Source: an uncultured Oscillospiraceae bacterium (lineage in GTDB: Bacteria > Bacillota > Clostridia > Oscillospirales > Oscillospiraceae). Taken from it: 64,000 nucleotides of DNA. Of the stretch, positions 18,065-26,100 are shown one piece after another. Position numbers and translations under genes: made by a program. Where the stretch lies: assembly GCA_947632175.1 (NCBI GenBank), contig CANROC010000007.1, forward strand, positions 62,001 through 126,000, in the 5' to 3' direction. The notes under the pieces were generated by a model that ran no database searches, had not been told where the DNA came from, and was given only the letters and a program-made list of their open reading frames with translations. Positions within the stretch are counted from its first letter, which is position 1. Each line of letters starts with the position of its first letter.

Positions 18065-18637
18065 TCAACCCGAAAGACTTGCCAGTCTCCAGAATTTTTG
18101 GACCGACGGGTCGTCCTTTACCTTTTCATCTAGCCAGTCAAGGTCATTTCCTTCTCCGTCAATCCAAGTCTCGTAGCATTGCTCGTCTACTGGTACACGA
18201 TTTCTGGCAACGAAGTCCTCATATGTTCCGTCATCTTTTACCGAGAAGCGATCAATGAAATCGTCTTGAAGCATGGCGTTGAGACACTGGTCAGCCAGTT
18301 TACGCGCCTCCAGCGGCATGTCAGTATTCAGCCCACAGTAGATTGCGAGCAGATACCTGTTATACATCTCTTCCGACATGGGCATCATGATGATGTCGGA
18401 GAGCCTTTCGGGGGATGGATCTTTCAGCTTTTCAATGTAAACGTCGCTGTAATCGTACGTAATCCTGTAGTCGTTACGGACGAACATCCGCACGTAGTAC
18501 GGAGCGTCGTACGGGTAGAGTCCCATGAAGTTGACGCAGATGTCGAATATCTCAATGGGGTGTGTGAGTTTCGCGTTGGCGCTTTTGGTTTGGTATTCAA
18601 ATATTTCTCCCTCTGGAAGCTCAATACTGAATGTCAT
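18065..18637 (-). CDS. Unknown protein, second of a paralogous pair
   Basis: 190 residues, ATG 18637 after GAGGAG. Similar across its length to the 17440 protein, with the conserved block IIMMPMSEEMYNRYLLAI. The repeat suggests tandem duplication. The fold appears mixed alpha-beta. Function not known. Confidence 0.65.
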   Translation of the reverse strand: MTFSIELPEGEIFEYQTKSANAKLTHPIEIFDICVNFMGLYPYDAPYYVRMFVRNDYRITYDYSDVYIEKLKDPSPERLSDIIMMPMSEEMYNRYLLAIYCGLNTDMPLEARKLADQCLNAMLQDDFIDRFSVKDDGTYEDFVARNRVPVDEQCYETWIDGEGNDLDWLDEKVKDDPSVQKFWRLASLSG

Positions 18638-19170
18638 GACTGCTCCTCCTCATTTTGATTTTCATCCGCAAAATCCGTAGTTTTGCGGAGATCTGTCTCA
18701 GGCTCCTGATAGTCTCTCGGAATCGGTTCTTTGAACAGCCTCTCTCCGAACGGACTCCAGATTGCCGACTTCAGTACCCGGCAGTCGACGATCGCCGTCT
18801 TCCCGAACAGGCTCTTGAAGATAGTATTGGCGGCGAGGAGCGACAAGTCGTAGTGGAGCACAAGCGCACGAAGCGCAAACAGCGGCTCATTCTGAATCCC
18901 GAACGGGGAGCCGGCGATGTGCTCGTACGGGTCACACCCAACCTTGTCGAAGTACCGCAGGGAGTCGAAGACGATTTCCTCCTGAACTTCGTCAGGATCA
19001 TACGGCTCCTCATACCCCATGAACTTTACGGCCTGCCGATCTCCGGCGTAACAAAACAAGCCTTTTCTGCCGTTTTTCGTTGGCATTAATGCCAGAATTG
19101 GTGTGTCAGGGAAGCGTTCTTTGTGCGAATTGCACAACGCTCTGTAAGTTTTGTAGTCGTCATTTTTCAT
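18634..19170 (-). CDS. Unknown protein
   Basis: 178 residues. ATG 19170 follows GAGGAGTG; an upstream ATG lies before this site. It contains ILALMPTKNGRKGLFCYAGDRQAVKFMGYEEPYDPDEVQEE and a C-terminal DLRKTTDFADENQNEEEQS tail. Predicted soluble. The stop overlaps the next start. No homology recognised. Confidence 0.6.
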   Translation of the reverse strand: MKNDDYKTYRALCNSHKERFPDTPILALMPTKNGRKGLFCYAGDRQAVKFMGYEEPYDPDEVQEEIVFDSLRYFDKVGCDPYEHIAGSPFGIQNEPLFALRALVLHYDLSLLAANTIFKSLFGKTAIVDCRVLKSAIWSPFGERLFKEPIPRDYQEPETDLRKTTDFADENQNEEEQS

Positions 19171-19174
19171 GGTT

Positions 19175-19609
19175 TCACTCCTCAAAAGAGATTGGCTTGT
19201 CGAACAGGGTAGGCCAGAGTCCGTGCAGAGATTCAGGCGAAAAATCGTAGTTCCTCATGAGATAGAAGCCAGCCTTGTCCGCCAGTAGTCTGCGCCTTGG
19301 GTTTTTCATACAGGTTGGGGAACGGCTGAGTAGCCCGGTGATGTAGTCCAGTACGTCCGTACAGGATACGCAGTCAGGGCAGAGCTTCTCTTCAGACGTC
19401 CGCTCAGTAAGATTTGGATACCGCTTGCTCAATGAGAGCCATGAGTCGTGCGGTTTGTAGTCCATCAGCAGCAGCGATTCACCCAGGAAAGGCTCTGCGT
19501 ATCGGTAGATTAGATTTCTGTCGTCGTCGTTACGGAAATACTGCCCGATATAATGCTCTGCGTTCTCGAGCATGAAGTCTGTGATATTCAAGATCAGAGT
19601 TCTATCCAC
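19175..19609 (-). CDS. Small protein with zinc-binding pair and WP-x-L motif
   Basis: 144 residues. GTG 19609 is preferred because AAGGG lies seven bases before it; TTG 19615 is possible. It carries CPDCVSC (about residue 80) and ends in YDFSPESLHGLWPTLFDK, the same short motif as in several neighbours. The start overlaps the end of the upstream gene region. Function unknown. Confidence 0.6.
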   Translation of the reverse strand: MDRTLILNITDFMLENAEHYIGQYFRNDDDRNLIYRYAEPFLGESLLLMDYKPHDSWLSLSKRYPNLTERTSEEKLCPDCVSCTDVLDYITGLLSRSPTCMKNPRRRLLADKAGFYLMRNYDFSPESLHGLWPTLFDKPISFEE

Positions 19610-19615
19610 ACTCAA

Positions 19616-19966
19616 TCACCCTTCTTTGTATTTGAGTTTCTGTCCGCAATATCTGCAGTAGGCATCGTATGACGCCACGCGCATTCTGCAGCTCGGACAG
19701 GCGTTGAATGCCATACCTCCAGCGACTTCTCTCACAATCTCCGCAGGCTTGTCCATCCTCTTAATGTTACGAAAAATCGGCTCGTCAGGACAGAGTAAGA
19801 ACTCATTACGGTGAAAGTCGCCGCCAAGCTTCACGCTCTTGATCCCGGCAGCCCTCTCTGACGCGATGGATGGATCTGACAGGACTACGCGGACATCGAA
19901 CGTTTGAAAGTCTGGAATTGGATCCTCATAAAGGCTGAGGCATGTTTTCAGTTCTGTTACAGTCAT
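19616..19966 (-). CDS. Zinc-ribbon protein
   Basis: 116 residues. ATG 19966 follows GGGAGG. The C-terminal CPSCRMRVASYDAYCRYCG is a clear four-cysteine zinc ribbon; the N-terminal 85 residues have no recognised domain. It directly follows a terminator-like hairpin on the minus strand, so it may begin a separate transcript or be controlled by attenuation. Confidence 0.65.
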   Translation of the reverse strand: MTVTELKTCLSLYEDPIPDFQTFDVRVVLSDPSIASERAAGIKSVKLGGDFHRNEFLLCPDEPIFRNIKRMDKPAEIVREVAGGMAFNACPSCRMRVASYDAYCRYCGQKLKYKEG

Positions 19967-19975
19967 AGCTTTCCT

Positions 19976-20036
19976 CCCAAAAATATAGGGAACATTGCGA
20001 GCGAATTTTAGCTCTGATGTTCCCTATTCTTTTTGC
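19976..20036. terminator. Bidirectional terminator or attenuator inside the minus-strand series
   Basis: ATAGGGAACAT (19985-19995) pairs with ATGTTCCCTAT (20017-20027), with an inner GAGC / GCTC. The plus side ends TCTTTTT and the minus side ATATTTTT. It lies just before the ribosome binding site of the 19616 gene. Confidence 0.65.
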
Positions 20037-20348
20037 CGTAGTAAAGGATTAGCAATCGCCACGAGATCTCCTAGGAAAGACCCCGTGGCGACCGCACACC
20101 TGCACGGTGCCAGGAAGGTAGGTTGATGGATTTTTCGGGAGGGAACTGTCTAACCTCCCAAAGCTGATGATGCTAAACTGTTTAGGTGATGTTTAGGTAA
20201 TGTTCATCCTACCTCCTGGTATATGTGAACTGGCATTCCGATTCCCCTCAGAGCCGTAGTCAGGCAGCTCTTCCTTCATCCCGTAGGCATCTTCATCAGG
20301 GTCTGGGCTGGCCAGATAGTCAGCGTTTTTGTGAATAAAATTATTGTT
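20037..20348 (-). other. Mostly non-coding region with hairpins; in-frame extension after a stop
   Basis: Contains a CGCCACG / CGTGGCG inverted repeat (20056-20092) and two AGGAGG-like sites. After the TAA of the 20349 gene the same frame stays open for about 55 codons with protein-like, acidic sequence (DYLASPDPDEDAYGMKEE) up to about 20190. No independent start with a good ribosome site is evident. It may be the remains of a longer protein or a short separate gene. Confidence 0.35.
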
Positions 20349-20573
20349 TTATCTTTCCCAGGTGAATTTAAAGTCCCCAATTTCTGTAAGATATTTGGGC
20401 ACTTCCGGAATGTCGTTGTCGACTCTGAAAATCCAGCAATCTCCAATTGGGAACGGCTCACTGTCAATGACGTGGAATCCGAGATTGGACATCTGTTTTT
20501 GCGGATGCTCACGGACGCCGCAGTCCCAGTCGGCTGTTATAAGACAGTAGCGGTAATGTTTTATCACGGTCAT
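20349..20573 (-). CDS. Unknown small protein
   Basis: 74 residues. ATG 20573 shares its A with the upstream stop (TGATG). The sequence KHYRYCLITADWDCGVREH and PFPIGDCWIFRV looks soluble and beta-rich. The frame continues beyond the stop, as noted for 20037-20348. No family recognised. Confidence 0.55.
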   Translation of the reverse strand: MTVIKHYRYCLITADWDCGVREHPQKQMSNLGFHVIDSEPFPIGDCWIFRVDNDIPEVPKYLTEIGDFKFTWER

Positions 20574-20968
20574 CACCACCACATACAGGGCATCACGAGT
20601 GCCCAGATTTGCTGAATCTCATTGACGTACTCCTCCTGCTCTTTGTCGAAGTCGTTGTACTCCGGCTTGAAGGAGAACTCGAGTCTCTCGAGCATCATGT
20701 CGATCAGCTCGCCTTGCGTGTACTCCTTGTCTTTAAACGTGAATTTGTGGTAGTCGAGTCTAATTGGAGCTACTTCCAGAAAGAAGCGGAGTCTCTCGTA
20801 CAGCCAGCACCTGAACGTACAGTCCATAGCCCAGGTTTCGCGCTCGTCGAAGCCGTAGATTTTGCGTTGCTCAGCCCACTTCTGTTTGCGCTTGTCGCCC
20901 TTTCTGCCAAACTTGTCAGGGCGGACTTCTCTTCTTGCGCCCACGTCGTCTAAAAATTTGTGTGCCAT
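20573..20968 (-). CDS. Unknown charged protein
   Basis: 131 residues. ATG 20968 follows GAGGAG at eight bases. A basic N-terminal third (RREVRPDKFGRKGDKRKQKW) and an acidic helical C-terminus. Translationally coupled at both ends. Function unknown. Confidence 0.6.
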   Translation of the reverse strand: MAHKFLDDVGARREVRPDKFGRKGDKRKQKWAEQRKIYGFDERETWAMDCTFRCWLYERLRFFLEVAPIRLDYHKFTFKDKEYTQGELIDMMLERLEFSFKPEYNDFDKEQEEYVNEIQQIWALVMPCMWW

Positions 20969-20973
20969 GACAA

Positions 20974-21549
20974 TCACTCCTCGTACTTATCGTAGTACTC
21001 CTCAAGCTCTTCTCTTGAGTAAGACCATGTGATACCCTCTGAGTCGAATTGGTAGGTAGGCCGTATATCATGGTCCGGATTTTCGTCTATTGAGATGTTG
21101 GCGCGGAACCAAAGATTGTCCAAGTCAAACTCCAAGTCCGCAGGATTGCAGGGTGCAATCGTTCTCTCCGGCACAGCTGCGCACGGCAATTCGACGTACA
21201 CAACGTCGTGTGTGAGCATCTCCGCCTTGTGCTTCTCAATACGTTCTTCCAGTTCCACACGCAACCTCCACAGCACATCGCTGGTGAGGTTTTTCTGCAG
21301 CTCCGGTTTTGAGAACGCCCAATCTTGTCCGTATGTGTCTCTTGCAATGACGCAATCGAACGTGATGTCCTTGGCAATCGTCCCGTGGAAGAAGCTGACG
21401 TTGCCTCCGTCCTCCCACTTCAGTGTGTGAGTCGGAATCTTGAGCATGAGTCCGCCGATTCGCTTGTTTGGGTCGTCCTCATGCTTGCCGTCAAGTGTTG
21501 AAAATGCGTAGATATATGGATGTTTCAGTACGAAATTGTTGAAGTCCAC
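20974..21549 (-). CDS. Unknown protein, related to the 25526 protein
   Basis: 191 residues. GTG 21549 is chosen because AAGGAG lies eight bases upstream; GTG 21558 overlaps the previous stop. The block IPTHTLKWEDGG...IARDTYGQDWAFSKPEL matches VPTDKLKWDKAK...FEELYGLQWAFTAEEL in the 25526 protein, so the two are paralogues. Its C-terminus ITWSYSREELEEYYDKY repeats the same end pattern. No known family. Confidence 0.65.
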   Translation of the reverse strand: MDFNNFVLKHPYIYAFSTLDGKHEDDPNKRIGGLMLKIPTHTLKWEDGGNVSFFHGTIAKDITFDCVIARDTYGQDWAFSKPELQKNLTSDVLWRLRVELEERIEKHKAEMLTHDVVYVELPCAAVPERTIAPCNPADLEFDLDNLWFRANISIDENPDHDIRPTYQFDSEGITWSYSREELEEYYDKYEE

Positions 21550-21554
21550 AAGCG

Positions 21555-22199
21555 TCACTCCTTCGGGCAGACGTCATTAACCTTCACCTTCACGATGACG
21601 CGGTTGCCGCTGCGGTAGCGAAGTTCGTGCACAGGGTGGCAGACGAGTCCTTCCATCTGGATGTCGCCGAGTGTGGATTGCGGCTTTGTGCGTACGTACT
21701 CCACAGCCTCCTCAAGAGTCCCGGTCATGATCACCGGAACTGCCTGGACGCCGAATGTCTTGGCGATTTCTTCTATGGACTCTCGCGTCAGCCAGACGTT
21801 TGCTTCAGGCATGTACACGTCGAAGAGGATGAAGCTGACGTCTCCGTACGCAGGTCCGGCAGCCTGAATGCGACCGCCGTATCCCTCGCCAAACAGGATG
21901 AACTGCTTCTCGCCGAACGTCTGCTCAAACAGCTCCTCAGTTTCATCGCCGCCAAAGAGTTCGTTCAGCTTGTTGACCAGAGGTGCTGGAATTTGCGCAC
22001 GCTCTGTGCGTCCCTGAAAGGACACCTTGTGCCCGTCCCAGACGACGCCGATATTTGTGCCGTCAACCTTCTCTGTGCAGAGCCAATTGACGTTTTTGAG
22101 CATGTCGACGGTTTCGTCGATGTACTCGCCCTGGATGATTTCCCGCTTGCCTTCAGTATCTCTCTTGAAGACGGCGGGGATTTTTACGTACTTGTACAT
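21555..22199 (-). CDS. RNA ligase (nucleotidyltransferase superfamily)
   Basis: 214 residues. ATG 22199 follows AAAGGATG; a GTG lies two codons upstream. Covalent nucleotidyltransferase motifs are visible: motif I EKVDGTNIG (Lys near residue 43), QGRTERA, motif IIIa ILFGEGYGG, motif IV MEGLVC, motif V IVKVKV. The length fits the short Rnl2/DRB0094-like ligases without a C-terminal domain. It would adenylate itself with ATP and seal nicked RNA, as in phage repair of host tRNA cleavage. It sits among small accessory genes. Confidence 0.85.
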   Translation of the reverse strand: MYKYVKIPAVFKRDTEGKREIIQGEYIDETVDMLKNVNWLCTEKVDGTNIGVVWDGHKVSFQGRTERAQIPAPLVNKLNELFGGDETEELFEQTFGEKQFILFGEGYGGRIQAAGPAYGDVSFILFDVYMPEANVWLTRESIEEIAKTFGVQAVPVIMTGTLEEAVEYVRTKPQSTLGDIQMEGLVCHPVHELRYRSGNRVIVKVKVNDVCPKE

Positions 22200-22201
22200 T
22201 T

Positions 22202-22924
22202 TCACTCATCCTTTCTGAGTGGAACAACAGCATCTGGATTCAGTACTACGATTGAATCGCAGTCCCATCCGCCGAGAGAGTAGTGCAGGTCGGTCTCCAT
22301 GTTCAACTCGGTGGGATGCTCACAGTCCTTGCCGTACCAGCACAGCTCGATTGCGTCGATGCCGCTGTCACGGCACTCCTCGAAATCAATCATGTACCAC
22401 CACGGGTCGTAGTGATAGCCAGGCTCGTACCAGAAGTCGTTCCACGGAAGTTTCTGCAGGTCGTCGTAATTGTGTACGGTAAACACTGCGTCGGGATTTC
22501 GCATGGTGAATTTGAAGCAGTCGTCCTTGTCGTATTTGCGGAAATGCTCTTCTTTACACCAGTCAATCCAGCCGAAATCTGCGTCTGCTCTTGACGCCCA
22601 AAGTCCGCCTTCAGGCTTGTTCCAGCACGTCTTGTTGGAAATCGGGAAGTTGATGTGCGGGTCAAACTTCTTTGCGCCGTAGTGAATGTATACCGGCTTA
22701 TCCATAGCTGTTGCCCCTTTCGTAGTTTGCGGATTGCCCTGCAAGCTGCCTGCAGAAACGCCAAACAGCTTGCCGAGCTTCGTTGCTTCGTCAGCAGATG
22801 TGTTGCGGATTCCTGCCTCAATTTGCGCGTAGGCTGCCACTGGCATCCCGAGATACCTGGCAACGTAATCTTGAGACAAGCTCAGGTCGGTCCGTAATCT
22901 TGCAATGCGGCTTGCGGTGTTCAT
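22202..22924 (-). CDS. XRE-type helix-turn-helix protein fused to an unknown domain
   Basis: 240 residues. Residues 1-65 form an XRE/Cro DNA-binding domain (RLRTDLSLSQDYVARYLGMPVAAYAQIEAG). After a short linker, residues 75-240 form a separate domain, PVYIHYGAKKFDPHINF...KPEGGLWASRADADFGWIDWC, rich in Trp, Tyr and Asp. The HYG...GGLWAS pattern faintly recalls ADP-ribosyltransferase-like folds, but this is a guess. A regulator fused to an effector-like domain could be a toxin-type or sensing protein. It overlaps the upstream gene by four bases. Confidence 0.65.
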   Translation of the reverse strand: MNTASRIARLRTDLSLSQDYVARYLGMPVAAYAQIEAGIRNTSADEATKLGKLFGVSAGSLQGNPQTTKGATAMDKPVYIHYGAKKFDPHINFPISNKTCWNKPEGGLWASRADADFGWIDWCKEEHFRKYDKDDCFKFTMRNPDAVFTVHNYDDLQKLPWNDFWYEPGYHYDPWWYMIDFEECRDSGIDAIELCWYGKDCEHPTELNMETDLHYSLGGWDCDSIVVLNPDAVVPLRKDE

Positions 22925-23292
22925 TCGCTGAACAACTCCGGGAATCTCTCGAGAAGGTCAGCCTGCGTGTAGTCGCGGTCGACCATGAGCTTGCTTGCGC
23001 AGTTCAGCATTTCGCGGACGCCGTAGTCTGTGAGGATGTCGCGTCCGTACTCCTTTACGTTGGTCTGCTTGCGCGTGAGCATATCGATAGGCTCAAAGTG
23101 GTCGTACAGCTCCGGCCAGGTGGAGTACAGCTCATACTTGCTCCAGCCGTACTCCTCAGAGAGGTCGTATGCCGCATCAATTGCCTCGGCAAACTCGTCC
23201 TGAGAGAGACCTTCCGTGAGTTCTTTGCGTGCGAGTTCGCGCACCGTGTTGATAATCGCTGCCAGCGTTTCGAGTTCAGTTACTTTTGCCAT
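22921..23292 (-). CDS. Small helical protein with two Y-x-W/Y...P-x-L motifs
   Basis: 123 residues. ATG 23292 follows GGAGGAG. Two copies of the local motif occur: SEEYGWSKYELYSTWPELYDHF (about residues 44-65) and DRDYTQADLLERFPELFSE at the C-terminus. This suggests a duplicated helical domain. Function unknown. Confidence 0.6.
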   Translation of the reverse strand: MAKVTELETLAAIINTVRELARKELTEGLSQDEFAEAIDAAYDLSEEYGWSKYELYSTWPELYDHFEPIDMLTRKQTNVKEYGRDILTDYGVREMLNCASKLMVDRDYTQADLLERFPELFSE

Positions 23293-23509
23293 GTGAATCT
23301 CCTCCTGTAGTTCTGAAAATGTTGGGAAGGACTGTGTGAAGATCCTCCTCAGACATGTTGTATTCATCCGAAATTTTGCAGATAAGGCAGTACATTGCCG
23401 TCTTGAATTCTGTTGAGAATGTTACGCCTGCGCCAACCTCGTTGTTGTAATCATCGAGAATTTCGCAAATCATCGTGTTCTCGATAGTCTTGCAGGTATC
23501 AGATGTCAT
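23276..23509 (-). CDS. Small helical protein with the local motif
   Basis: 77 residues, ATG 23509, overlapping both neighbours. It contains SDEYNMSEEDLHTVLPNIF, a variant of the motif in 22921 and 23499. No other feature recognised. Confidence 0.55.
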   Translation of the reverse strand: MTSDTCKTIENTMICEILDDYNNEVGAGVTFSTEFKTAMYCLICKISDEYNMSEEDLHTVLPNIFRTTGGDSHGKSN

Positions 23510-24089
23510 AAGCGGACCACCTTACCCTGTATTTGAACGTCGGACCTGTCTTCTGCACCAGCTTCTTCTTAGGCTTCTCGTTTGCGTCGAGCTTCCCTTT
23601 GTCGGATTCATCTGACTCAGTTTTACCTGACTCAGTTTCATCTGACTTAGGCTTGCCAGTCGGAATCTTGCGCTCCGGCAGTTTGACGTCGTAGCCGATA
23701 AGCCGGGAGACCAGCTTAGGCCAGCGCATTGCGATTTCCTTGGTCGTCCAAGCGTAGTACTCCTGAAGCTCCCTGATAATGAGCAGGAAGTCGTCATCGT
23801 CGACAAGTTCGAGTCCGTTCGGGTCGTTCTCGTCCCGCTCAACACCCTTCACGAAGTAGTCCAGGCGCTTCATGAGAGCCAATTCCCACTCGTCAATTGC
23901 GCCGGCATACCGCCCGCTGGCGATTTCTACGGCTTCCGCGTCCTTCTGGCGCTGAAGTGCGTCGAGTACGATGGAGTTCACGTCCTCTTCGAGTTCGCTG
24001 AGACAGTCGTTGATTGTCTCGTCATTCACGAATTTGAGATTGCGCTTAAGCGTCGCTCTCAGTGTATCCTGCTCTGTTCCTGTAAGCAT
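23499..24089 (-). CDS. Unknown protein with motif domain and a repetitive charged linker
   Basis: 196 residues. ATG 24089 follows AAGGAAGG. A helical N-terminal part ends with LQEYYAWTTKEIAMRWPKLVSR (the local motif, about residues 112-133), then a low-complexity linker of repeated SDE-T-ES-K units and a basic end. The repeated DNA behind the linker (tgactcag-type units at about 23600-23645) could change length by slippage. Function unknown. Confidence 0.6.
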   Translation of the reverse strand: MLTGTEQDTLRATLKRNLKFVNDETINDCLSELEEDVNSIVLDALQRQKDAEAVEIASGRYAGAIDEWELALMKRLDYFVKGVERDENDPNGLELVDDDDFLLIIRELQEYYAWTTKEIAMRWPKLVSRLIGYDVKLPERKIPTGKPKSDETESGKTESDESDKGKLDANEKPKKKLVQKTGPTFKYRVRWSAYDI

Positions 24090-24103
24090 TGCTATCCTTC
24101 CTT

Positions 24104-24676
24104 TCAATGTTCGGTTTTGGGTTGAATGTTCGCTTCTGAATGTTCAGTTTTCCAGGCGTCCTTTGCCTCTTTGAGATACTGCTCTAATAGAGCACGTTGC
24201 TCGTCAAAGTCTGTAATTTCATAGTTGCAGGACAAAGTCCTTGGGGGTGTGCCCTCAAGCCACCACATACACTCTTCGGCATTCAAGTACGCATGGTTGA
24301 TTATACGGAGCATCTTGCAATACGGATCTCCACTGCAAGCATCGTCTTCCTTCCACTCGTCATCCAGGCATTCTCCGCCTTCCCCGCAATCTCTGCACGG
24401 ATTGAAATCTCCCATGTCGTAGAGGAAGTTTACCAGCATGTTTGTAATGGCCTTCCTCCGGGCCGGGGTAGGTCCGCGACTGAAGTCCATGATGTGATTC
24501 GGGTCAGCCGTGTTGTCAACGAGATGCAGGATGTCTTTTGAAACGACCCACATCTGGTCGTATGGGTAGTTGATGCGCAGATTCGGATTCCAGCTGTTGA
24601 TGCGGTCGATGATGTCACGCTGGATTTTGTCCGCAATTTCGGAGATGATTTTGTCCTGATCGTCGATGTCAATCAT
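24104..24676 (-). CDS. Unknown protein with cysteine pairs
   Basis: 190 residues, ATG 24676 after GGAGG. Residues about 90-120 contain CRDCGEGGEC and CSGDPYCK, a possible metal site. The flanks are helical. It begins the cysteine-rich gene array that runs to 28117. No family recognised. Confidence 0.6.
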   Translation of the reverse strand: MIDIDDQDKIISEIADKIQRDIIDRINSWNPNLRINYPYDQMWVVSKDILHLVDNTADPNHIMDFSRGPTPARRKAITNMLVNFLYDMGDFNPCRDCGEGGECLDDEWKEDDACSGDPYCKMLRIINHAYLNAEECMWWLEGTPPRTLSCNYEITDFDEQRALLEQYLKEAKDAWKTEHSEANIQPKTEH

Positions 24677-24786
24677 GCGCTGTCCCTCCTTTCGCAGTGG
24701 TCTGTGTAGACGGTGAAGGTCGCGATGTATTTGTTACGGAATTTCGCCTGAATAGCGGCGACCAGCCTCTTGAAAAGCTTAATCAT
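24673..24786 (-). CDS. Very small basic protein
   Basis: 37 residues (MIKLFKRLVAAIQAKF start). ATG 24786 follows GGGAGG at proper spacing and the stop overlaps the next start by four bases, which supports a real gene. Amphipathic basic N-terminus. Function unknown. Confidence 0.45.
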   Translation of the reverse strand: MIKLFKRLVAAIQAKFRNKYIATFTVYTDHCERRDSA

Positions 24787-25069
24787 ACATAAACCTCCCG
24801 TTGTCGATGTCCAGTGCGCAGTTATGAAGTTCCTTTGAGATGCGCTCCATGATTGCGTCAACGATGCCTACGGCACATTCTCCCATGCTCTCTTCATTAA
24901 TCTCCCAGCCACTTATTGAGGCCGCAGGAGTGAGGCACTTGGAGCATGGCACGCTTGTGGGGCTTTCGTCCTTGTGCGCGCAATTTGCGCAACTTGCGTG
25001 CTTAAACCAAGTGTGGATGCAGTTTACCGCTTCACACCTGCAGTCCGTAATGAATTCCCAGTCAAACAT
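24779..25069 (-). CDS. Cysteine-rich protein of the zinc-ribbon array
   Basis: 96 residues. ATG 25069 follows GAGGACG. CRCEAVNC, CANC and CSKC pairs are followed by SGWEINEESMGECAVGIVDAI, the pattern shared across this array (two CxxC pairs, a Trp and a helix). Likely binds zinc. Function unknown. Confidence 0.6.
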   Translation of the reverse strand: MFDWEFITDCRCEAVNCIHTWFKHASCANCAHKDESPTSVPCSKCLTPAASISGWEINEESMGECAVGIVDAIMERISKELHNCALDIDNGRFMYD

Positions 25070-25529
25070 CGTCGTCGTCCTCAACTATCTCGGAAGCCGT
25101 TGTCAGTACGCCAGGGTCCCATTCCGGGGTCTTGCCTACATCGCTAAATGCGCTCAGGAATACGTGTGGCTCGTGCGGCAATGCCACAATGCCATCATCC
25201 GTAGAGATCTGGATTCTGTTTCCGCCCTTGTCCTCTATGATGAATCCCGTCTTCCACTGTGCGGCGATATCCTCGGCGACTTTCTTGTCCACGATTCCCG
25301 CCAGTACCTTTGTGATATCGAACGTAATCCACTTCGCAACGGCGGCAGCGTACTCAGTGGACAAGGTATACATAGAGTAGAAGTACTTGACGCAGCAGTC
25401 TCCGCACTCGTGCTCGTCACTCTTGCCTTTAGATTCGCAGGTGTCGCAGGACATCATCACGCCTCGGATTGCAATGGACCTCTCAATTGCCGCCTCGATT
25501 TCGTCGACTTCATTCTTTGTGAGTTTCAT
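25062..25529 (-). CDS. Cysteine-rich protein of the zinc-ribbon array
   Basis: 155 residues. ATG 25529 follows AAAGGAG. CDTCESKG and CGDCC (about residues 28-48) form the putative metal site, followed by a helical stretch AAAVAKWITFDITKVLAGIVDKK. The longer C-terminal half is acidic. Overlaps the next gene by eight bases. Confidence 0.6.
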   Translation of the reverse strand: MKLTKNEVDEIEAAIERSIAIRGVMMSCDTCESKGKSDEHECGDCCVKYFYSMYTLSTEYAAAVAKWITFDITKVLAGIVDKKVAEDIAAQWKTGFIIEDKGGNRIQISTDDGIVALPHEPHVFLSAFSDVGKTPEWDPGVLTTASEIVEDDDDV

Positions 25530-25819
25530 GTGCTCGCTCCTTTCGCTCCTAATGAGACTTTGAGTTCCTCTGCAGTGAACGCCCACTGCAGTCCGTACAG
25601 TTCCTCGAAGATGGTGCGGCTGTAGATGGGCTGACCGTTTCTGCCCAAAATTTCGCAGGTACACTCAGTCTTGGCCTTGTCCCACTTCAGCTTGTCAGTG
25701 GGCACCTTAATGATGTAGTCCACGTTATGAGGCCGTGCCTCGGGAGGCTTGATGGTTTGCCCGACTACGTGGACGAAGATTTCGGGAACGGATTTGATGC
25801 GCTTGTAGAAATTTCGCAT
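25526..25819 (-). CDS. Unknown protein, paralogue of the 20974 protein
   Basis: 97 residues. ATG 25819 follows GAGAGGTG. It matches the central part of the 20974 protein (VPTDKLKWDKAK, ELYGLQWAFTAEEL). Probably a one-domain version. Function unknown. Confidence 0.6.
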   Translation of the reverse strand: MRNFYKRIKSVPEIFVHVVGQTIKPPEARPHNVDYIIKVPTDKLKWDKAKTECTCEILGRNGQPIYSRTIFEELYGLQWAFTAEELKVSLGAKGAST

Positions 25820-25824
25820 GGCTG

Positions 25825-26100
25825 TCACCTCTCATATCGGTCCAGGATCTCGTCTATGAGGTCCACGATTTTCTCCGCGATTTTCGCCGCAGACTCTCTG
25901 GAGAGTCCCCAGTTGTCGCTCTCGGATCTGCAGTCTTCACAGTGCACAGGGTTTACGGTGCCAAAGTCGCTCTTGAAATAGCGACAGCTGAAGCAGGAGA
26001 TGGTCTCAAATTCGCGGACCAGAACTTCCTCGATGATGGAGTATTTAAGTCTGGTGTTGAGGATCTCCCGCCACTTCTGGATTTCGGATTTCGGAATCAT
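25825..26100 (-). CDS. Cysteine-rich protein of the zinc-ribbon array
   Basis: 91 residues, ATG 26100. CFSCRYFK and CEDCRSESDNWGLSRESAAKIAEKIVDLI show the array pattern of two CxxC pairs, then N/W-W-x-L-S and a helix. It overlaps the upstream gene by 56 bases, more than usual here. Confidence 0.6.
   Translation of the reverse strand: MIPKSEIQKWREILNTRLKYSIIEEVLVREFETISCFSCRYFKSDFGTVNPVHCEDCRSESDNWGLSRESAAKIAEKIVDLIDEILDRYER

Noticed and set aside
14673-20335. Similar short stretches AGATAGTC...CGTTTTTGT at about 14680 and 20312, suggestive of another intron S element or a direct repeat
   Set aside because: No R element or guide sequence nearby, neither site interrupts a gene, and the match is short enough to be chance.
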